Source: JACVRW01 sp963728495 (GTDB lineage: Bacteria; Actinomycetota; Thermoleophilia; Solirubrobacterales; Thermoleophilaceae). Taken from it: a DNA stretch of 64,000 nucleotides. The notes under the pieces were generated by a model that saw only the letters and a list, made by a program, of their open reading frames with translations, had not been told where the DNA came from and ran no database searches. Both the position numbers and the translations under genes were made by a program. Where the stretch lies: contig CAVSKI010000001.1 of NCBI GenBank assembly GCA_963728495.1, positions 124,001 to 188,000 of the forward strand, in the 5' to 3' direction. Shown here one piece after another: positions 15,299 through 23,912 of the stretch (the first letter of the stretch is position 1; the number at the start of each line of letters is the position of its first letter).

Positions 15299-16836
15299 TG
15301 GTCCCCTTCGCCGAGGTGCAGGCGCCCGAGATCGACTACAAGGCTCTGTCGCCGCTCATGGCCACGCTCGGCGGCTCGATCGTCGTGCTGATGGTGGGAC
15401 TGCTGCGTGGCCGCTTCGTCCAGGCCGTTCTGGTGCCGCTGCTCGCCGCCGTCTCGCTGTTAGCCGCGATCGGGCTGGTCATCTGGATCTGGGAGCCGGG
15501 TGACACCAGAACGATCATCGAGGGCGCCCTCGACGTCGACACGCTGGCGCTGGGGCTGTCGATGCTCTTCTACGCCGCCGGCCTCGTGTGCATCGTTCTC
15601 TCGCTGCGCGCCGACGCGCCGCGCCAGGCCGGCCACGGGGAGTACCACGCCCTGCTGCTCGCGGCGATCACGGGCATGGTCGTGCTCGCCCAGTCGTCCA
15701 ACCTGATCACCCTCTTTGTCGGGCTCGAGCTCCTGTCGATCCCGCTCTACGTGCTCTGCGCCACCGAGCTGCGGCGGCGCACCTCGCTCGAATCCGGCCT
15801 CAAGTACCTGGTGATCGGCTCGGTCGGGTCGGCCACGCTGCTCTACGGCCTCGCGCTGGTCTACGGCGCCACCGGCACGATGTCCTTCGCCGGCATCGGC
15901 CGTGCCCTGGCGGGAGACGAGCTGAGCACGACCGACCCCCTGCTGCTCACGGGCCTCGCTCTCACCACCACGGGCCTGGCGTTCAAGGCCTCGGTCGCGC
16001 CCTTCCACCAGTGGACGCCGGACGTCTACCAGGGCGCGCCCACGCCGATCACGACGTTCATGGCCGTGGCCACCAAGGCGGCGGCGTTTGCCATCTTCCT
16101 GCGGCTGCTCGACGGCGCGCTGGGACTGTCCCAACTCGAATGGGGGCCGGCGCTGGCCGCCCTGGCCGCAGCGACGATCGTGATCGGCAACGTCGGCGCG
16201 ATCCCGCAGCGCTCCCTCAAGCGCCTGCTGGCCTGGTCGAGCGTGGCCCAGGCGGGCTACCTGCTGGCCGGGGTGGTCGTGGGCTCGACGCTCGGTCTCC
16301 AGGCCACGGTGTTCTACCTGGCCGTCTACCTGATCATGAACGTGGCCGCCTTCGCGGTCGTGGTCGCGCGCGAGCGGGTGTCCGAGCACGGCGACGACCT
16401 CAGCTCGATCGCCAACCTGGGCCAGGAGTCGCCGTGGCTGGCCGGGGCGATGACGGTGGCGATGCTCTCGCTGGCCGGCTTTCCCGCCACCGCGGGCTTC
16501 ATCGGCAAGTTCTATCTGATCGACGCCTCGGTCTCGGGCGACTATGCCTGGCTGGGCATCCTGATCGTGATCGGCTCGGTCATCTCACTGGCCTACTACC
16601 TGCGCGTGGTGGCGACGATGTGGATGGGACGCGTGGAGCTGGAGCTGCCCACCGTGCCGCGGCGCCGCGTGAAGCCCGTGTCCGGGTGGTCGCCCGAGGG
16701 CGACCTGCGCGCCCAGCCCGAGGTGGCCGCCGTGGCGATCGCCTTCGCCGTGCTCACGATCGTCTTCGGGCTCTGGCCCGACCCGCTGTTCGACGCCGCA
16801 CGCGACATGGGCACGTCGATCAGCGGCCTGCGCTGA
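15295..16836 (+). CDS. nuoN: NADH-quinone oxidoreductase subunit N (proton pump)
   Basis: This 513-residue antiporter-like subunit is the last gene of the nuo operon. Characteristic sequences are LELLSIPLYVLCATE, FKASVAPFHQWTPDVYQGAPTP and SLAGFPATAGFIGKFYL, with about 14 helices. Two adjacent ATG codons (15295 and 15298) could serve as the start; the first overlaps the nuoM stop. A small dyad (CGCCA at 16851, TGGCG at 16862) follows the stop and may end the operon transcript, and beyond it lies the long inverted repeat. Confidence 0.95.
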   Translation: MMVPFAEVQAPEIDYKALSPLMATLGGSIVVLMVGLLRGRFVQAVLVPLLAAVSLLAAIGLVIWIWEPGDTRTIIEGALDVDTLALGLSMLFYAAGLVCIVLSLRADAPRQAGHGEYHALLLAAITGMVVLAQSSNLITLFVGLELLSIPLYVLCATELRRRTSLESGLKYLVIGSVGSATLLYGLALVYGATGTMSFAGIGRALAGDELSTTDPLLLTGLALTTTGLAFKASVAPFHQWTPDVYQGAPTPITTFMAVATKAAAFAIFLRLLDGALGLSQLEWGPALAALAAATIVIGNVGAIPQRSLKRLLAWSSVAQAGYLLAGVVVGSTLGLQATVFYLAVYLIMNVAAFAVVVARERVSEHGDDLSSIANLGQESPWLAGAMTVAMLSLAGFPATAGFIGKFYLIDASVSGDYAWLGILIVIGSVISLAYYLRVVATMWMGRVELELPTVPRRRVKPVSGWSPEGDLRAQPEVAAVAIAFAVLTIVFGLWPDPLFDAARDMGTSISGLR

Positions 16837-16983
16837 GCCTGTCTCGAAGCCGCCAAGAGGCTGGCGCTGCGCGAGCCGCCGGCTGCCGGGGCCTGCGTTT
16901 CCTAACGGCGGCAACCAAGGGTGGACGCGGCCGTGTTGTCGGGTTTGTCACGTTGCTGTAACGCGGTCGCTAGGCCACTGATC

Positions 16984-17026
16984 GAGTGTCAAGTTATGCA
17001 CCTCATAGATGCACAATCCGACACTC
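16984..17026 (-). other. 43-base stem-loop at centre of the inverted repeat
   Basis: GAGTGTC (16984-16990) and GACACTC (17020-17026) form the base of a 19+5+19 hairpin. On the plus-strand RNA the inner stem has A-C mismatches. On the minus-strand RNA nearly every mismatch becomes a G-U pair, leaving one A-C. The structure is therefore best in RNA reading leftwards from the gene at 17181-17816, consistent with a 3'-end stem or terminator of that gene. No T-run follows. Confidence 0.5.
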
Positions 17027-17065
17027 GGCAGAGCGCAGGCGCGACGGCGCGGTCGGCGCACCCGG

Positions 17066-17097
17066 CGGTGTTACAGCGCCGCCACAGGAGTGACAGC
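17066..17097. repeat. Copy 1 of a 32-base motif shared with 42159-42190
   Basis: CGGTGTTAC, GCGCCGCCACA and GTGAC occur in the same order and spacing as at 42159-42190, with 27 of 32 bases identical. Both copies are in gaps between convergent genes. Flanking similarity (CGGCGCA about 20 bases to the left, GCAAA-CGC to the right) continues weakly. Confidence 0.55.
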
Positions 17098-17180
17098 TCC
17101 AGCAGATCCCGGCCCTGGTTGCTGTCAGTGCAAAACGCCGGCCCCGGCGCACGGCAACTCGCGCAGCGCAAGCCAGGCCC

Positions 17181-17816
17181 CTAGAGCGAAGCCGAGCGCG
17201 GCAGGCCGCCCTGGGTCCAGTAGAGCGTGGAGCCGGCCAAGGCGAGCGAGCCGGCCGCAATGTCGTTGCCTTCGGCGAGGATCGTGCTTCCTGTGCCGCT
17301 GAGCGACGAGCGCACCTGATAGCGCGCCGGTGAGCCGGCTGCGTCGCGCAGCTCGATTATCCAGGCCAGTGCGCCGTCGCGGCGGACCACCAGGTCCGTC
17401 ACGTACTCGAGCTCGCCGGGATCGTCGCCGCCCGGGCGCAGAATGCGGCGAACGCGCCGACCGCTCGCCGTGCTTCGCAAGTCAACGGTGGCGGACGTCC
17501 CACCCGGGGCACAACTCCAGAGACCGAGGGCCACGAAGCGGCGAGTGAAGCGCACCTCCACGACGCCCAGGGCGTTGAAGCAGTCATCCCAGCCGATCGC
17601 CGTCCGGCGCCCGGTGCGGTAGGAGCACAGGTACACGCGATCGGGATTGCGGGTAAGGCCCTTATAGACGCGCCCACCGGGCCCGGCATCGATCGTCGAT
17701 CCGGCAGTGCGGCAACTGGCGCGCGCCTGCGCGTCCGCTTGGGGCCCGTCCGCGGTCGAAACCACGAGGACAAGGCCGGCCAGGGGCACAAACCACCACA
17801 TCCGCCGCGAGGGCAC
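17181..17816 (-). CDS. Secreted protein of unknown function
   Basis: This protein of ~211 residues has an N-terminal signal sequence: RRMWW, then a hydrophobic stretch FVPLAGLVLVVS and an Ala-rich cleavage region before residue ~32. Four cysteines in the mature part (near residues 35, 65, 80 and 103) could form two disulfides. The C-terminal half reads like beta-strands typical of propeller blades (LAWIIELRD, LALAGSTLYWTQGG). I do not recognise a family. GTG 17816 is preferred over TTG 17819 because a TAAGCT -10 lies six bases upstream, predicting a leaderless message. It is divergent from the acyl-CoA ligase gene. Confidence 0.65.
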   Translation of the reverse strand: MPSRRMWWFVPLAGLVLVVSTADGPQADAQARASCRTAGSTIDAGPGGRVYKGLTRNPDRVYLCSYRTGRRTAIGWDDCFNALGVVEVRFTRRFVALGLWSCAPGGTSATVDLRSTASGRRVRRILRPGGDDPGELEYVTDLVVRRDGALAWIIELRDAAGSPARYQVRSSLSGTGSTILAEGNDIAAGSLALAGSTLYWTQGGLPRSASL

Positions 17817-17822
17817 CAAAGC

Positions 17823-17836
17823 AGCTTATATAGGCT
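17823..17836. promoter_or_regulatory. Divergent promoter pair with near-palindromic core
   Basis: AGCTTATATAGGCT reads TAGGCT (17831-17836) on the plus strand for the ligase gene and TAAGCT (17823-17828) on the minus strand, six bases before GTG 17816. The two -10 hexamers are two bases apart. Confidence 0.5.
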
Positions 17837-17869
17837 CCCGGCGGGCACCGAGACGATGAGGAGCGAGGC

Positions 17870-19382
17870 ATGAGCGACAACCTGGCGGACAATCTCAGCG
17901 ACACAGCCGCGCGGCACGGCGACCGCACAGCGTTCAAGCTCGACGACTTCGAGCTCAGCTACACGGGACTCGATTGCGCGGCCTCGCGCATCGCCAACCT
18001 GCTCGAGGACAAGGGGCTCGAGCCCGGCGACCGTGTCGGGCTGATGCTGCCGAACGTGCCTTACTTCCCATCGATCTACTACGGCATCCTGCGCGCGGGC
18101 GGCGTGGTGGTGCCGATGAACGTGCTGCTGAAGGGCCGCGAAGTCAGCTACTACCTCGGGGACTCCGGCGCGAAGCTGCTGTTCGCGTGGGGCGACTTCG
18201 CCGAGGCCGCCGAAAAGGGGGCGAGCGAGGCCGGCACCGAGACCATCCTCGTCAAGCCGGGCGAGTTCGAGGAGCTCGTGGGGCACATGCAGCGACGAAT
18301 ACGAGAGCGTCGAGCGCGCGGGCGACGACACGGCGGTGATTCTCTACACCAGCGGCACCACGGGACAGCCCAAGGGAGCCGAGCTGACCCACGACAACCT
18401 CGCCCGCAACTGCGCGGTCACCGAGAGCACGCTGGGTGAGTTCAGCGAGGAGGACATGCTGCTGGGCGCCCTTCCGCTGTTCCACACCTTCGGCCAGACA
18501 TGCACGATGAACAGCGCCGTGGCCGCCGGGGCCTGCGTGACCATGCTGCCGCGCTTCGACCCCGAGAAGGCGCTCGAGATCATCGAGCGCGACAGCGTGA
18601 CCGTGTTCCAGGGCGTGCCCACGATGTACAACGCGATGCTGCACGCAGACGCCGCCGACTCCGCCGACGCCTCGACGCTGCGCCTGTGCATGTCCGGCGG
18701 CGCGGCCATCCCGGTGGAGCTGATCCGCGGTTTCGAGGACAAGTTCGGGTGCGCCATCATCGAGGGCTACGGGCTGTCGGAGACCTCACCGGTCGCCTCC
18801 TTCAACCATCCCGACAAGGAGCGCAAACCCGGCTCGATCGGTACCCCCATCAAGGGGGTGGAGATGCAGGTCTGGGACGACGACGGCAACGAGGTGGCCC
18901 AGGGCGAGGTGGGCGAGATCGTGATCCGCGGCCACAACATCATGAAGGGCTACTGGGATCGGCCCGATGCCACCGACGACGCCATCACCGGCGAGGGCTG
19001 GTTCCGCTCCGGCGACATGGCCAAGGTGGACGAGGACGGGTACTTCTTCATCGTCGACCGCAAGAAGGACCTGATCATCCGCGGCGGCTACAACGTCTAC
19101 CCGCGCGAGATCGAGGAGGTGCTCTACGAGCATCCCGCGATCCAGGAGGCGGCGGTGGTCGGGGTGCCCGACGACGAGCTGGGCGAGGAGGTCGGTGCCG
19201 CGGTGGTGCTCAAGCAGGGCGAGTCACTCGACGCGGCGGACCTCAAGGCCTACGTCAAGGAGCAGGTGGCGGCCTACAAGTACCCACGCAAGGTCTGGTT
19301 CGTGGACGAGCTCCCGATGGGTCCCACGGGCAAGATCCTCAAGCGCGAGATCGAGATCCCCGAGCAGGTGACGGCGGGCTAA
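17870..19382 (+). CDS. Long-chain fatty-acid/acyl-CoA ligase (AMP-forming), frameshifted
   Basis: This adenylate-forming enzyme activates a carboxylic acid to its acyl-CoA. Residues 1-138 are in one frame (LMLPNVPYFPSIYYGILRAG, VVVPMNVLLKGREV). The rest, in the next frame, holds the P-loop YTSGTTGQPKGAE, GYGLSETSP, the hinge SGDMAKVDEDGYFF and the catalytic lysine region PTGKILKRE. Deleting one base near 18287 (an A in gggcacAtgcagc) restores a 503-residue protein, normal for FadD-type ligases, reading CSDEYESVERAGDDTAVIL across the join. The ATG has GAGGAGCGAGG upstream. The substrate is unknown. The break is probably a sequence error, but a recent pseudogene cannot be excluded. Confidence 0.85.
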
Positions 19383-19414
19383 ACCGTTCGCCCCATCTGA
19401 CCGACACCCTAAGA

Positions 19415-20878
19415 ATGCCCCTGTTTCTCTGCGTCCTCGCGGCGCTGCTGGTCTGTGCGCCTGCGGCCGCAGCGGCCGACCGCCCCAACGTGGTCGTGCT
19501 GATGACCGACGACCAGACGGTGGCCGACCTGGAGGCCATGCCCCGCACCCACGCGCTGCTCGGCGCGGGCGGGGTGACCTTCGACCGTTCCTATGTGTCC
19601 TATCCGCTCTGCTGCCCCTCGAGGGCCACCTTTCTGAGCGGCCAGTACGCCCACAACCACAACGTGCTCGGACTGCATCCGCCCACAGGCGGCTACGGGC
19701 GCTTCGACGCCTTCGAATCACTTCCGGTGTGGCTCCAGCGGGCCGGCTACCGCACCGCCCACGTGGGCAAGTACCTCAACGGCTACGGCACCGATACGCC
19801 CTCCGTCCCGCCACCCGGCTGGAGCGACTGGTACGGCGCGGTGGACGACTCGACCTACCGGATGTGGGGCTTCACGCTCAACGAGAACGGCGAGCCCCGC
19901 ACCTACGGCGCGCCCTTCGACGAGGACCCGCGCAACTACCAGACCGACGTGCTCGCCCGCAAGGCCGTGGAGCTGATCGAGCGTCGTGCCGACCGCCCGG
20001 AACCGCTGTTCCTGTCGCTGGCCTTTCTCGCCCCCCACCACGAGGGCAGCGCCATCCGCCGCACGACCGGGCGCATCGTGCGCGCCGCCCCGCGCCACAC
20101 CGGCAGCCTCGCGACCAAGCACTTCCGCCGCCCGCCCGGCTTCAACGAGGCTGACATATCCGACAAGCCGTTCTTCCTGCGGCGCAAGCCGCGGCTGAGC
20201 CCGGAGCAGGTGGCCCGCATCGCCGCCAACTACCGCGCGCGCCAGGAATCGCTGCTTGCCGTGGACGAGGCGGTGACCGACATCGTGGACGCGCTGCGCT
20301 CGGTCGGCCAGCTCGACAACACCTACCTGATGTTCACCTCCGACAACGGCTTCATGCAGGGCGAGCACCGTGTGCCCACGGGCAAGATGCTGCCCTACGA
20401 CCCTTCCACCCAGGTGCCGCTGCTGCTGCGCGGCCCCGGCCTGCCCCAGGACGAGGTCTCCCAGGCCCTGGTGGGCAACGTCGATTTGGCGCCGACCATC
20501 CTCGAGATCGCCGGCGCCTCGTCCACCAAGCCGCTCGACGGCCGGTCGCTCCTCTATCTCGCGCGCGACCCCGGCCTGGCGCCCAAGCGCGCTCTGCTGC
20601 ACGAGACGGGCGGCCAGCAATTCGTACGCCGCATCGACCAGGACGTGACCGGCATACCGCCGATCCGCGACCTGCGCAGCTACCGCGCGATCCGCACCAA
20701 CCGCTGGCTCTACGTCGAATACCGCGGTGGGCAGCGCGAGCTCTACGACCTCGATCAGGATCCCCACCAGCTGAAGTCCCTGCACCGACGCAAGGCCTAC
20801 GACCGGCTCGAGGCGCGGCTGGCCAGCCGCGTGGCGCGGCTGGCCCGCTGTGCCGGACCCGCCTGCCTCGCCCCCTAG
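19415..20878 (+). CDS. Secreted sulfatase (arylsulfatase / glucosamine-6-sulfatase-like)
   Basis: This 487-residue protein has an N-terminal signal peptide (LFLCVLAALLVCAPAAAAA). Sulfatase hallmarks are intact: metal-binding NVVVLMTDDQT, the active-site CCPSRATFLSGQ, whose first Cys of C-x-P-S-R is oxidised to formylglycine in this family, GKYLNGYG, and TSDNGFMQGEHR near the C-terminal half. The pattern CPSRATFLSGQYAHNHNV resembles N-acetylglucosamine-6-sulfatases. No formylglycine-generating enzyme is in the window. The start at 19415 is 32 bases after the ligase stop, so it may share that transcript. Removal of sulfate from an extracellular ester is inferred. Confidence 0.88.
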   Translation: MPLFLCVLAALLVCAPAAAAADRPNVVVLMTDDQTVADLEAMPRTHALLGAGGVTFDRSYVSYPLCCPSRATFLSGQYAHNHNVLGLHPPTGGYGRFDAFESLPVWLQRAGYRTAHVGKYLNGYGTDTPSVPPPGWSDWYGAVDDSTYRMWGFTLNENGEPRTYGAPFDEDPRNYQTDVLARKAVELIERRADRPEPLFLSLAFLAPHHEGSAIRRTTGRIVRAAPRHTGSLATKHFRRPPGFNEADISDKPFFLRRKPRLSPEQVARIAANYRARQESLLAVDEAVTDIVDALRSVGQLDNTYLMFTSDNGFMQGEHRVPTGKMLPYDPSTQVPLLLRGPGLPQDEVSQALVGNVDLAPTILEIAGASSTKPLDGRSLLYLARDPGLAPKRALLHETGGQQFVRRIDQDVTGIPPIRDLRSYRAIRTNRWLYVEYRGGQRELYDLDQDPHQLKSLHRRKAYDRLEARLASRVARLARCAGPACLAP

Positions 20879-20923
20879 CGGCCCCAGCGGAATAAAGGCT
20901 GTTGCGGGGGGTCTCCCCTCCAA

Positions 20924-22351
20924 ATGACCGCTCTCAACGGACGAGGACGACGGGCGATCAGGGCGATGGCCGTGAGGGGGCTGCTCGCGCTCGTCTTGGT
21001 GGGCGCCTTGGGCGTCGCCGAGGCCGCGGCTGCGACCGGCGATCTCATCCAGAAGCCACGTGACGCGGGCTGCCTGAGCGTAATTGGCTTCTGTACGCCG
21101 GCGGTCGCCCTCGACGGCGCGGCCCAGATAGCGGTCAGTCCGGACGGCCAGAACGCCTACGTGGCCTCGCGCGGCAGCAATGCGGTGGGTGTGTTCGACC
21201 GCTCCGGTGGCGGGGACCTGATCCAGAAGCCGGGCCCGGCGGCCTGCCTATCGGACACCGGCGCCGGCCGCTGCCGCGACGGCACGGCCCTCAGCGGCGC
21301 CGCGTCGGTCGCGGTCAGCCCCGACGGCAAGAGCGCCTACGTCGCGTCCGAATTCAGCAACGCGGTGGCCGTGTTCGACCGCACGCGCAACGGCCGGCTG
21401 ATCCAAAAGGCCGGTACGGCGGGCTGCATCTCGGACACTGGAGCGGGCCCCTGCGTCGACGGCAAGGTCCTCCAGGGCGCCAACTTCGTCACCGTCAGCC
21501 CCGACGGGGAGAACGTCTACGTCACCTCCAACAGCTTCTTCGCAGCGGCCGACAGCAACGCGGTGGCGGTGTTCGACCGCGCCGGCGATGGGACTCTGAC
21601 CCAAAAGCCCGGTACGGCCGGCTGCATCTCGGACACCGGGTCCGGCCCTTGCGCCGACGGGACGGCCCTCGACGGCGCCAACTCGGTCACCGTCAGCCCC
21701 GACGGCCAGAACGCCTACGTCACATCCGACAGCGCCATCACGCCCACCAACAGCGACTCCGTGACGGTGCTCGACCGCGCCGGCGACGGAACACTCAGCG
21801 AAAAGCGAGGTACGGCGGCGTGCGTCTCGGACACCGGGGCCGGGTGCGTCGAGGGCACGGCCTTTGACTCGCCGAGTTCCGTCACGGTCAGCCCCGACGG
21901 CAAGAGCGCCTACGTCACTTCCAAGTTCAGCAGCGCGGTGGACGTGTTCGACCGTCGCCGCAACGGCAGGCTGGTGCAGAAGCTCGGTACGGCGGGCTGC
22001 ATCTCGGGCGACGGAGCCGGTCCATGCGTGGACGGGACTGCCCTGCGCTTCGCCGGTTCGGTGGCGGTCAGCCCCGACGGCCGGAGCGCGTACGTCGCCT
22101 CGGCCCTCAGCGACGCCGTCGCGGTGTTCGACCGCGCCTCCAACGGGACGCTGGCCCAGAAGGCCGGCACGGCCGGGTGCATCAAGCAGGGCAGCGGCGC
22201 CGGCCGCTGCGTCGACGGGGACGGCCTCGACGGCACCAGCTCGGTGGCCGTCAGCCCCGACGGGCTGAACGTGTATACCACCGCAACCGTCAGCCAGGCC
22301 GTGGCGCTGTTCGACCGCGAACCGAGCCGCTCCCGCCGCCGGACACGATGA
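20924..22351 (+). CDS. Secreted seven-repeat beta-propeller protein
   Basis: The protein has 475 residues, a signal sequence (GLLALVLVGALGVAEAAAA) and then seven repeats of ~55-60 residues. Each repeat has a VSPDG turn followed by a Y-V-(A/T)-S strand and an AV-x-VFDR strand. Between blades sits a cysteine pair (GC-(I/L)-SDTG-...-C-x-DG) that probably forms a disulfide per blade. This is the YVTN/lactonase-like propeller architecture; seven blades would close a ring. No catalytic site can be assigned. A GC-rich dyad (GGGG, GTCT, CCCC) lies just before the ATG. It is flanked by sulfatase-type genes on both sides, so a surface-binding partner role is possible but unproven. Confidence 0.8.
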   Translation: MTALNGRGRRAIRAMAVRGLLALVLVGALGVAEAAAATGDLIQKPRDAGCLSVIGFCTPAVALDGAAQIAVSPDGQNAYVASRGSNAVGVFDRSGGGDLIQKPGPAACLSDTGAGRCRDGTALSGAASVAVSPDGKSAYVASEFSNAVAVFDRTRNGRLIQKAGTAGCISDTGAGPCVDGKVLQGANFVTVSPDGENVYVTSNSFFAAADSNAVAVFDRAGDGTLTQKPGTAGCISDTGSGPCADGTALDGANSVTVSPDGQNAYVTSDSAITPTNSDSVTVLDRAGDGTLSEKRGTAACVSDTGAGCVEGTAFDSPSSVTVSPDGKSAYVTSKFSSAVDVFDRRRNGRLVQKLGTAGCISGDGAGPCVDGTALRFAGSVAVSPDGRSAYVASALSDAVAVFDRASNGTLAQKAGTAGCIKQGSGAGRCVDGDGLDGTSSVAVSPDGLNVYTTATVSQAVALFDREPSRSRRRTR

Positions 22352-22370
22352 GGTCGCCGGCGTCGCCCAC

Positions 22371-22376
22371 TAGTCT
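22371..22376 (+). promoter_or_regulatory. TAGTCT -10 box of leaderless sulfatase-like gene
   Basis: TAGTCT ends six bases before GTG 22383, matching the recurrent TANNNT-N6-start arrangement of the window. Confidence 0.55.
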
Positions 22377-22382
22377 CCCCGC

Positions 22383-23912
22383 GTGCCCATCACGCGGAGA
22401 GGACTTTTCGGAGCCGGAGCGGCGGGAGCCGCCGCGTTCGGCCTAGGCGCCTGCGGCGACGACTACTTCGAGCCGGCCACCGACCACTCGGACGACGCTC
22501 CGAACGCGCTGCTGATCTTCTCCGATTCCACGCGCGCGGACTACATCGGCGCCTACAACCCCGACGCACCGACCAAGACGCCGAACCTCGACGCCCTGTC
22601 CAAGGACTCGCTGACCTTCAGCCAGTCGGTGCCCGAGGCGATGCCGACAGGACCGGCGCGTCGCGCGCTGCTCACCGGCGTGCGCTCCTTTCCCTTCCGC
22701 AACTACGTGCCGACGAAGGGCCTTCCCGTCGGGCCCGGCTGGATCCCGATACCCGACCACCACCCGATCTTCACCGGGGTCATGGCGGACGCCGGCATCG
22801 AGACGGCCTACTGCACCGACAATCCCTTCCTGATCGGACCCCGCTTCGCCAATTTCCGGCGCACGCTCGACGAGGTCAAGCCCAGCTTCTCCCAGGGCGC
22901 GTACCGCTTCCTCAACAAGCCCTTCAAGCGGCCCTCCACGCGCAGCGCGATCGAGCGCTACCTGATGCCCGAGCTATCGGACTCCGTGGAGGTGGGGCGC
23001 CTGCGCTCGATGGTGGGCTGGAACTCGATCTACCGCGACCAGGAGAGCCAGTACGCGACCGCGCGCGTGGTCCGCAGCGGCATCAACCTGGTCGACGACC
23101 TGAAGAAGAAGCGCCCCTTCTTCCTCGGGGTCGACGCCTTCGACCCACACGAGCCACTCGACGCGCCGCAGGCCTTCCAGCTGGCGGCCGGATCTCCAAA
23201 GGGCATCGAGGTCGAGGAGGGGATCGTCCCGATCCAGCCCTTCGAGACCCCGTACTCGTGGTCGATCGACGTCGACGTCGATGACCCGACCGTGGAACGG
23301 GTGCGCGAGCTCTACGCCGCCGAGATCAATTTCCTCGACGAGTGGATCGGCCGGCTCATGAACAAGATGGCCGACGAGAAGCTGCTCGACGAGACCGTCG
23401 TCGTTTACATGTCCGACCACGGGCTGACGCTGGGCGAGCACGGCATCCTGGGCAAGCACGCCGCTCGCGCTCAGTGGCACATCTACCACGTGCCGGCCAT
23501 GATCCGGCACCCCGAGGGCAAGCTCGCGGGCGAGAGAAGCGAGTTCTTCGCCTCCACCCACGACGTCTCACGCACGCTGCTCTCGATGATGGGCGTGCGC
23601 GCACCGGGGCTGATGAACGGCGAGGACCTTTCGGTGCTCTTCGACGGCGTCGCTCCGCCCGAGCGGCGCTGGTTCACCTCGTGCTACGACGACCACGTGC
23701 TCGCCGGCGACACCGACTGGTTCCTGCTGGCCGACAGCGAGGGACGGCGCAAGCGCCTCTACGACCGCCGCCACGACCCGCGGGAGCTCCACGACGTGGC
23801 CGCCGAGAACCCGCAGATAGTGGACATGCTCTGGCGCGTGCTCGAGAACGAGGCGGGCGGCACGTTGCCGCAGTTCGCACCCTCGGCGCCGAAGGCGGTC
23901 GTGGGCGGGTGA
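22383..23912 (+). CDS. Tat-exported sulfatase-like hydrolase with Thr at the nucleophile position
   Basis: This 509-residue protein has a twin-arginine/lipoprotein-like N-terminus: ITRRGLFGAGAAG followed by LGACGDD, whose Cys could be lipidated. The alkaline-phosphatase-superfamily core is present: ALLIFSDSTRADYIGAY near the N-terminus and YMSDHGLTLGEHGILGKHA near the end. At the sulfatase active-site position, where C/S-x-P-x-R is expected, it reads TGPARRALLTG, a Thr. Thr is the nucleophile in related LtaS and NPP enzymes, so a phospho-substrate is as likely as a sulfate ester. GTG 22383 follows a TAGTCT -10. It overlaps the next gene by four bases. Confidence 0.8.
   Translation: MPITRRGLFGAGAAGAAAFGLGACGDDYFEPATDHSDDAPNALLIFSDSTRADYIGAYNPDAPTKTPNLDALSKDSLTFSQSVPEAMPTGPARRALLTGVRSFPFRNYVPTKGLPVGPGWIPIPDHHPIFTGVMADAGIETAYCTDNPFLIGPRFANFRRTLDEVKPSFSQGAYRFLNKPFKRPSTRSAIERYLMPELSDSVEVGRLRSMVGWNSIYRDQESQYATARVVRSGINLVDDLKKKRPFFLGVDAFDPHEPLDAPQAFQLAAGSPKGIEVEEGIVPIQPFETPYSWSIDVDVDDPTVERVRELYAAEINFLDEWIGRLMNKMADEKLLDETVVVYMSDHGLTLGEHGILGKHAARAQWHIYHVPAMIRHPEGKLAGERSEFFASTHDVSRTLLSMMGVRAPGLMNGEDLSVLFDGVAPPERRWFTSCYDDHVLAGDTDWFLLADSEGRRKRLYDRRHDPRELHDVAAENPQIVDMLWRVLENEAGGTLPQFAPSAPKAVVGG

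Larger units (their letters stand above)
16858..17176. repeat. Long imperfect inverted repeat filling the nuoN-downstream gap
   Basis: This non-coding gap of 344 bases lies between convergent genes. Its left arm (from 16861: CTGGCGCTGCGCGAG, then GCCGGGGC, GCGTTT, GCAACCA, GTCAC, TGTAAC) recurs as the reverse complement of the right arm ending at 17172 (CTTGCGCTGCGCGAG, GCCGGGGC, GCGTTT, GCAACCA, GTCAC, TGTAAC), in the same order with diverged spacers. Read outward, both arms encode the same peptide-like string (NAGPG, then LAQR), which only reflects the repeat. No transposase or target duplication is visible. It could be two inverted copies of a small repeat or a MITE-like element. Confidence 0.6.

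Noticed and set aside
16585..17184. Short frames on both strands encoding NAGPG...LAQR
   Set aside because: They are the two arms of the inverted repeat read outward; no start signal or codon bias supports coding.
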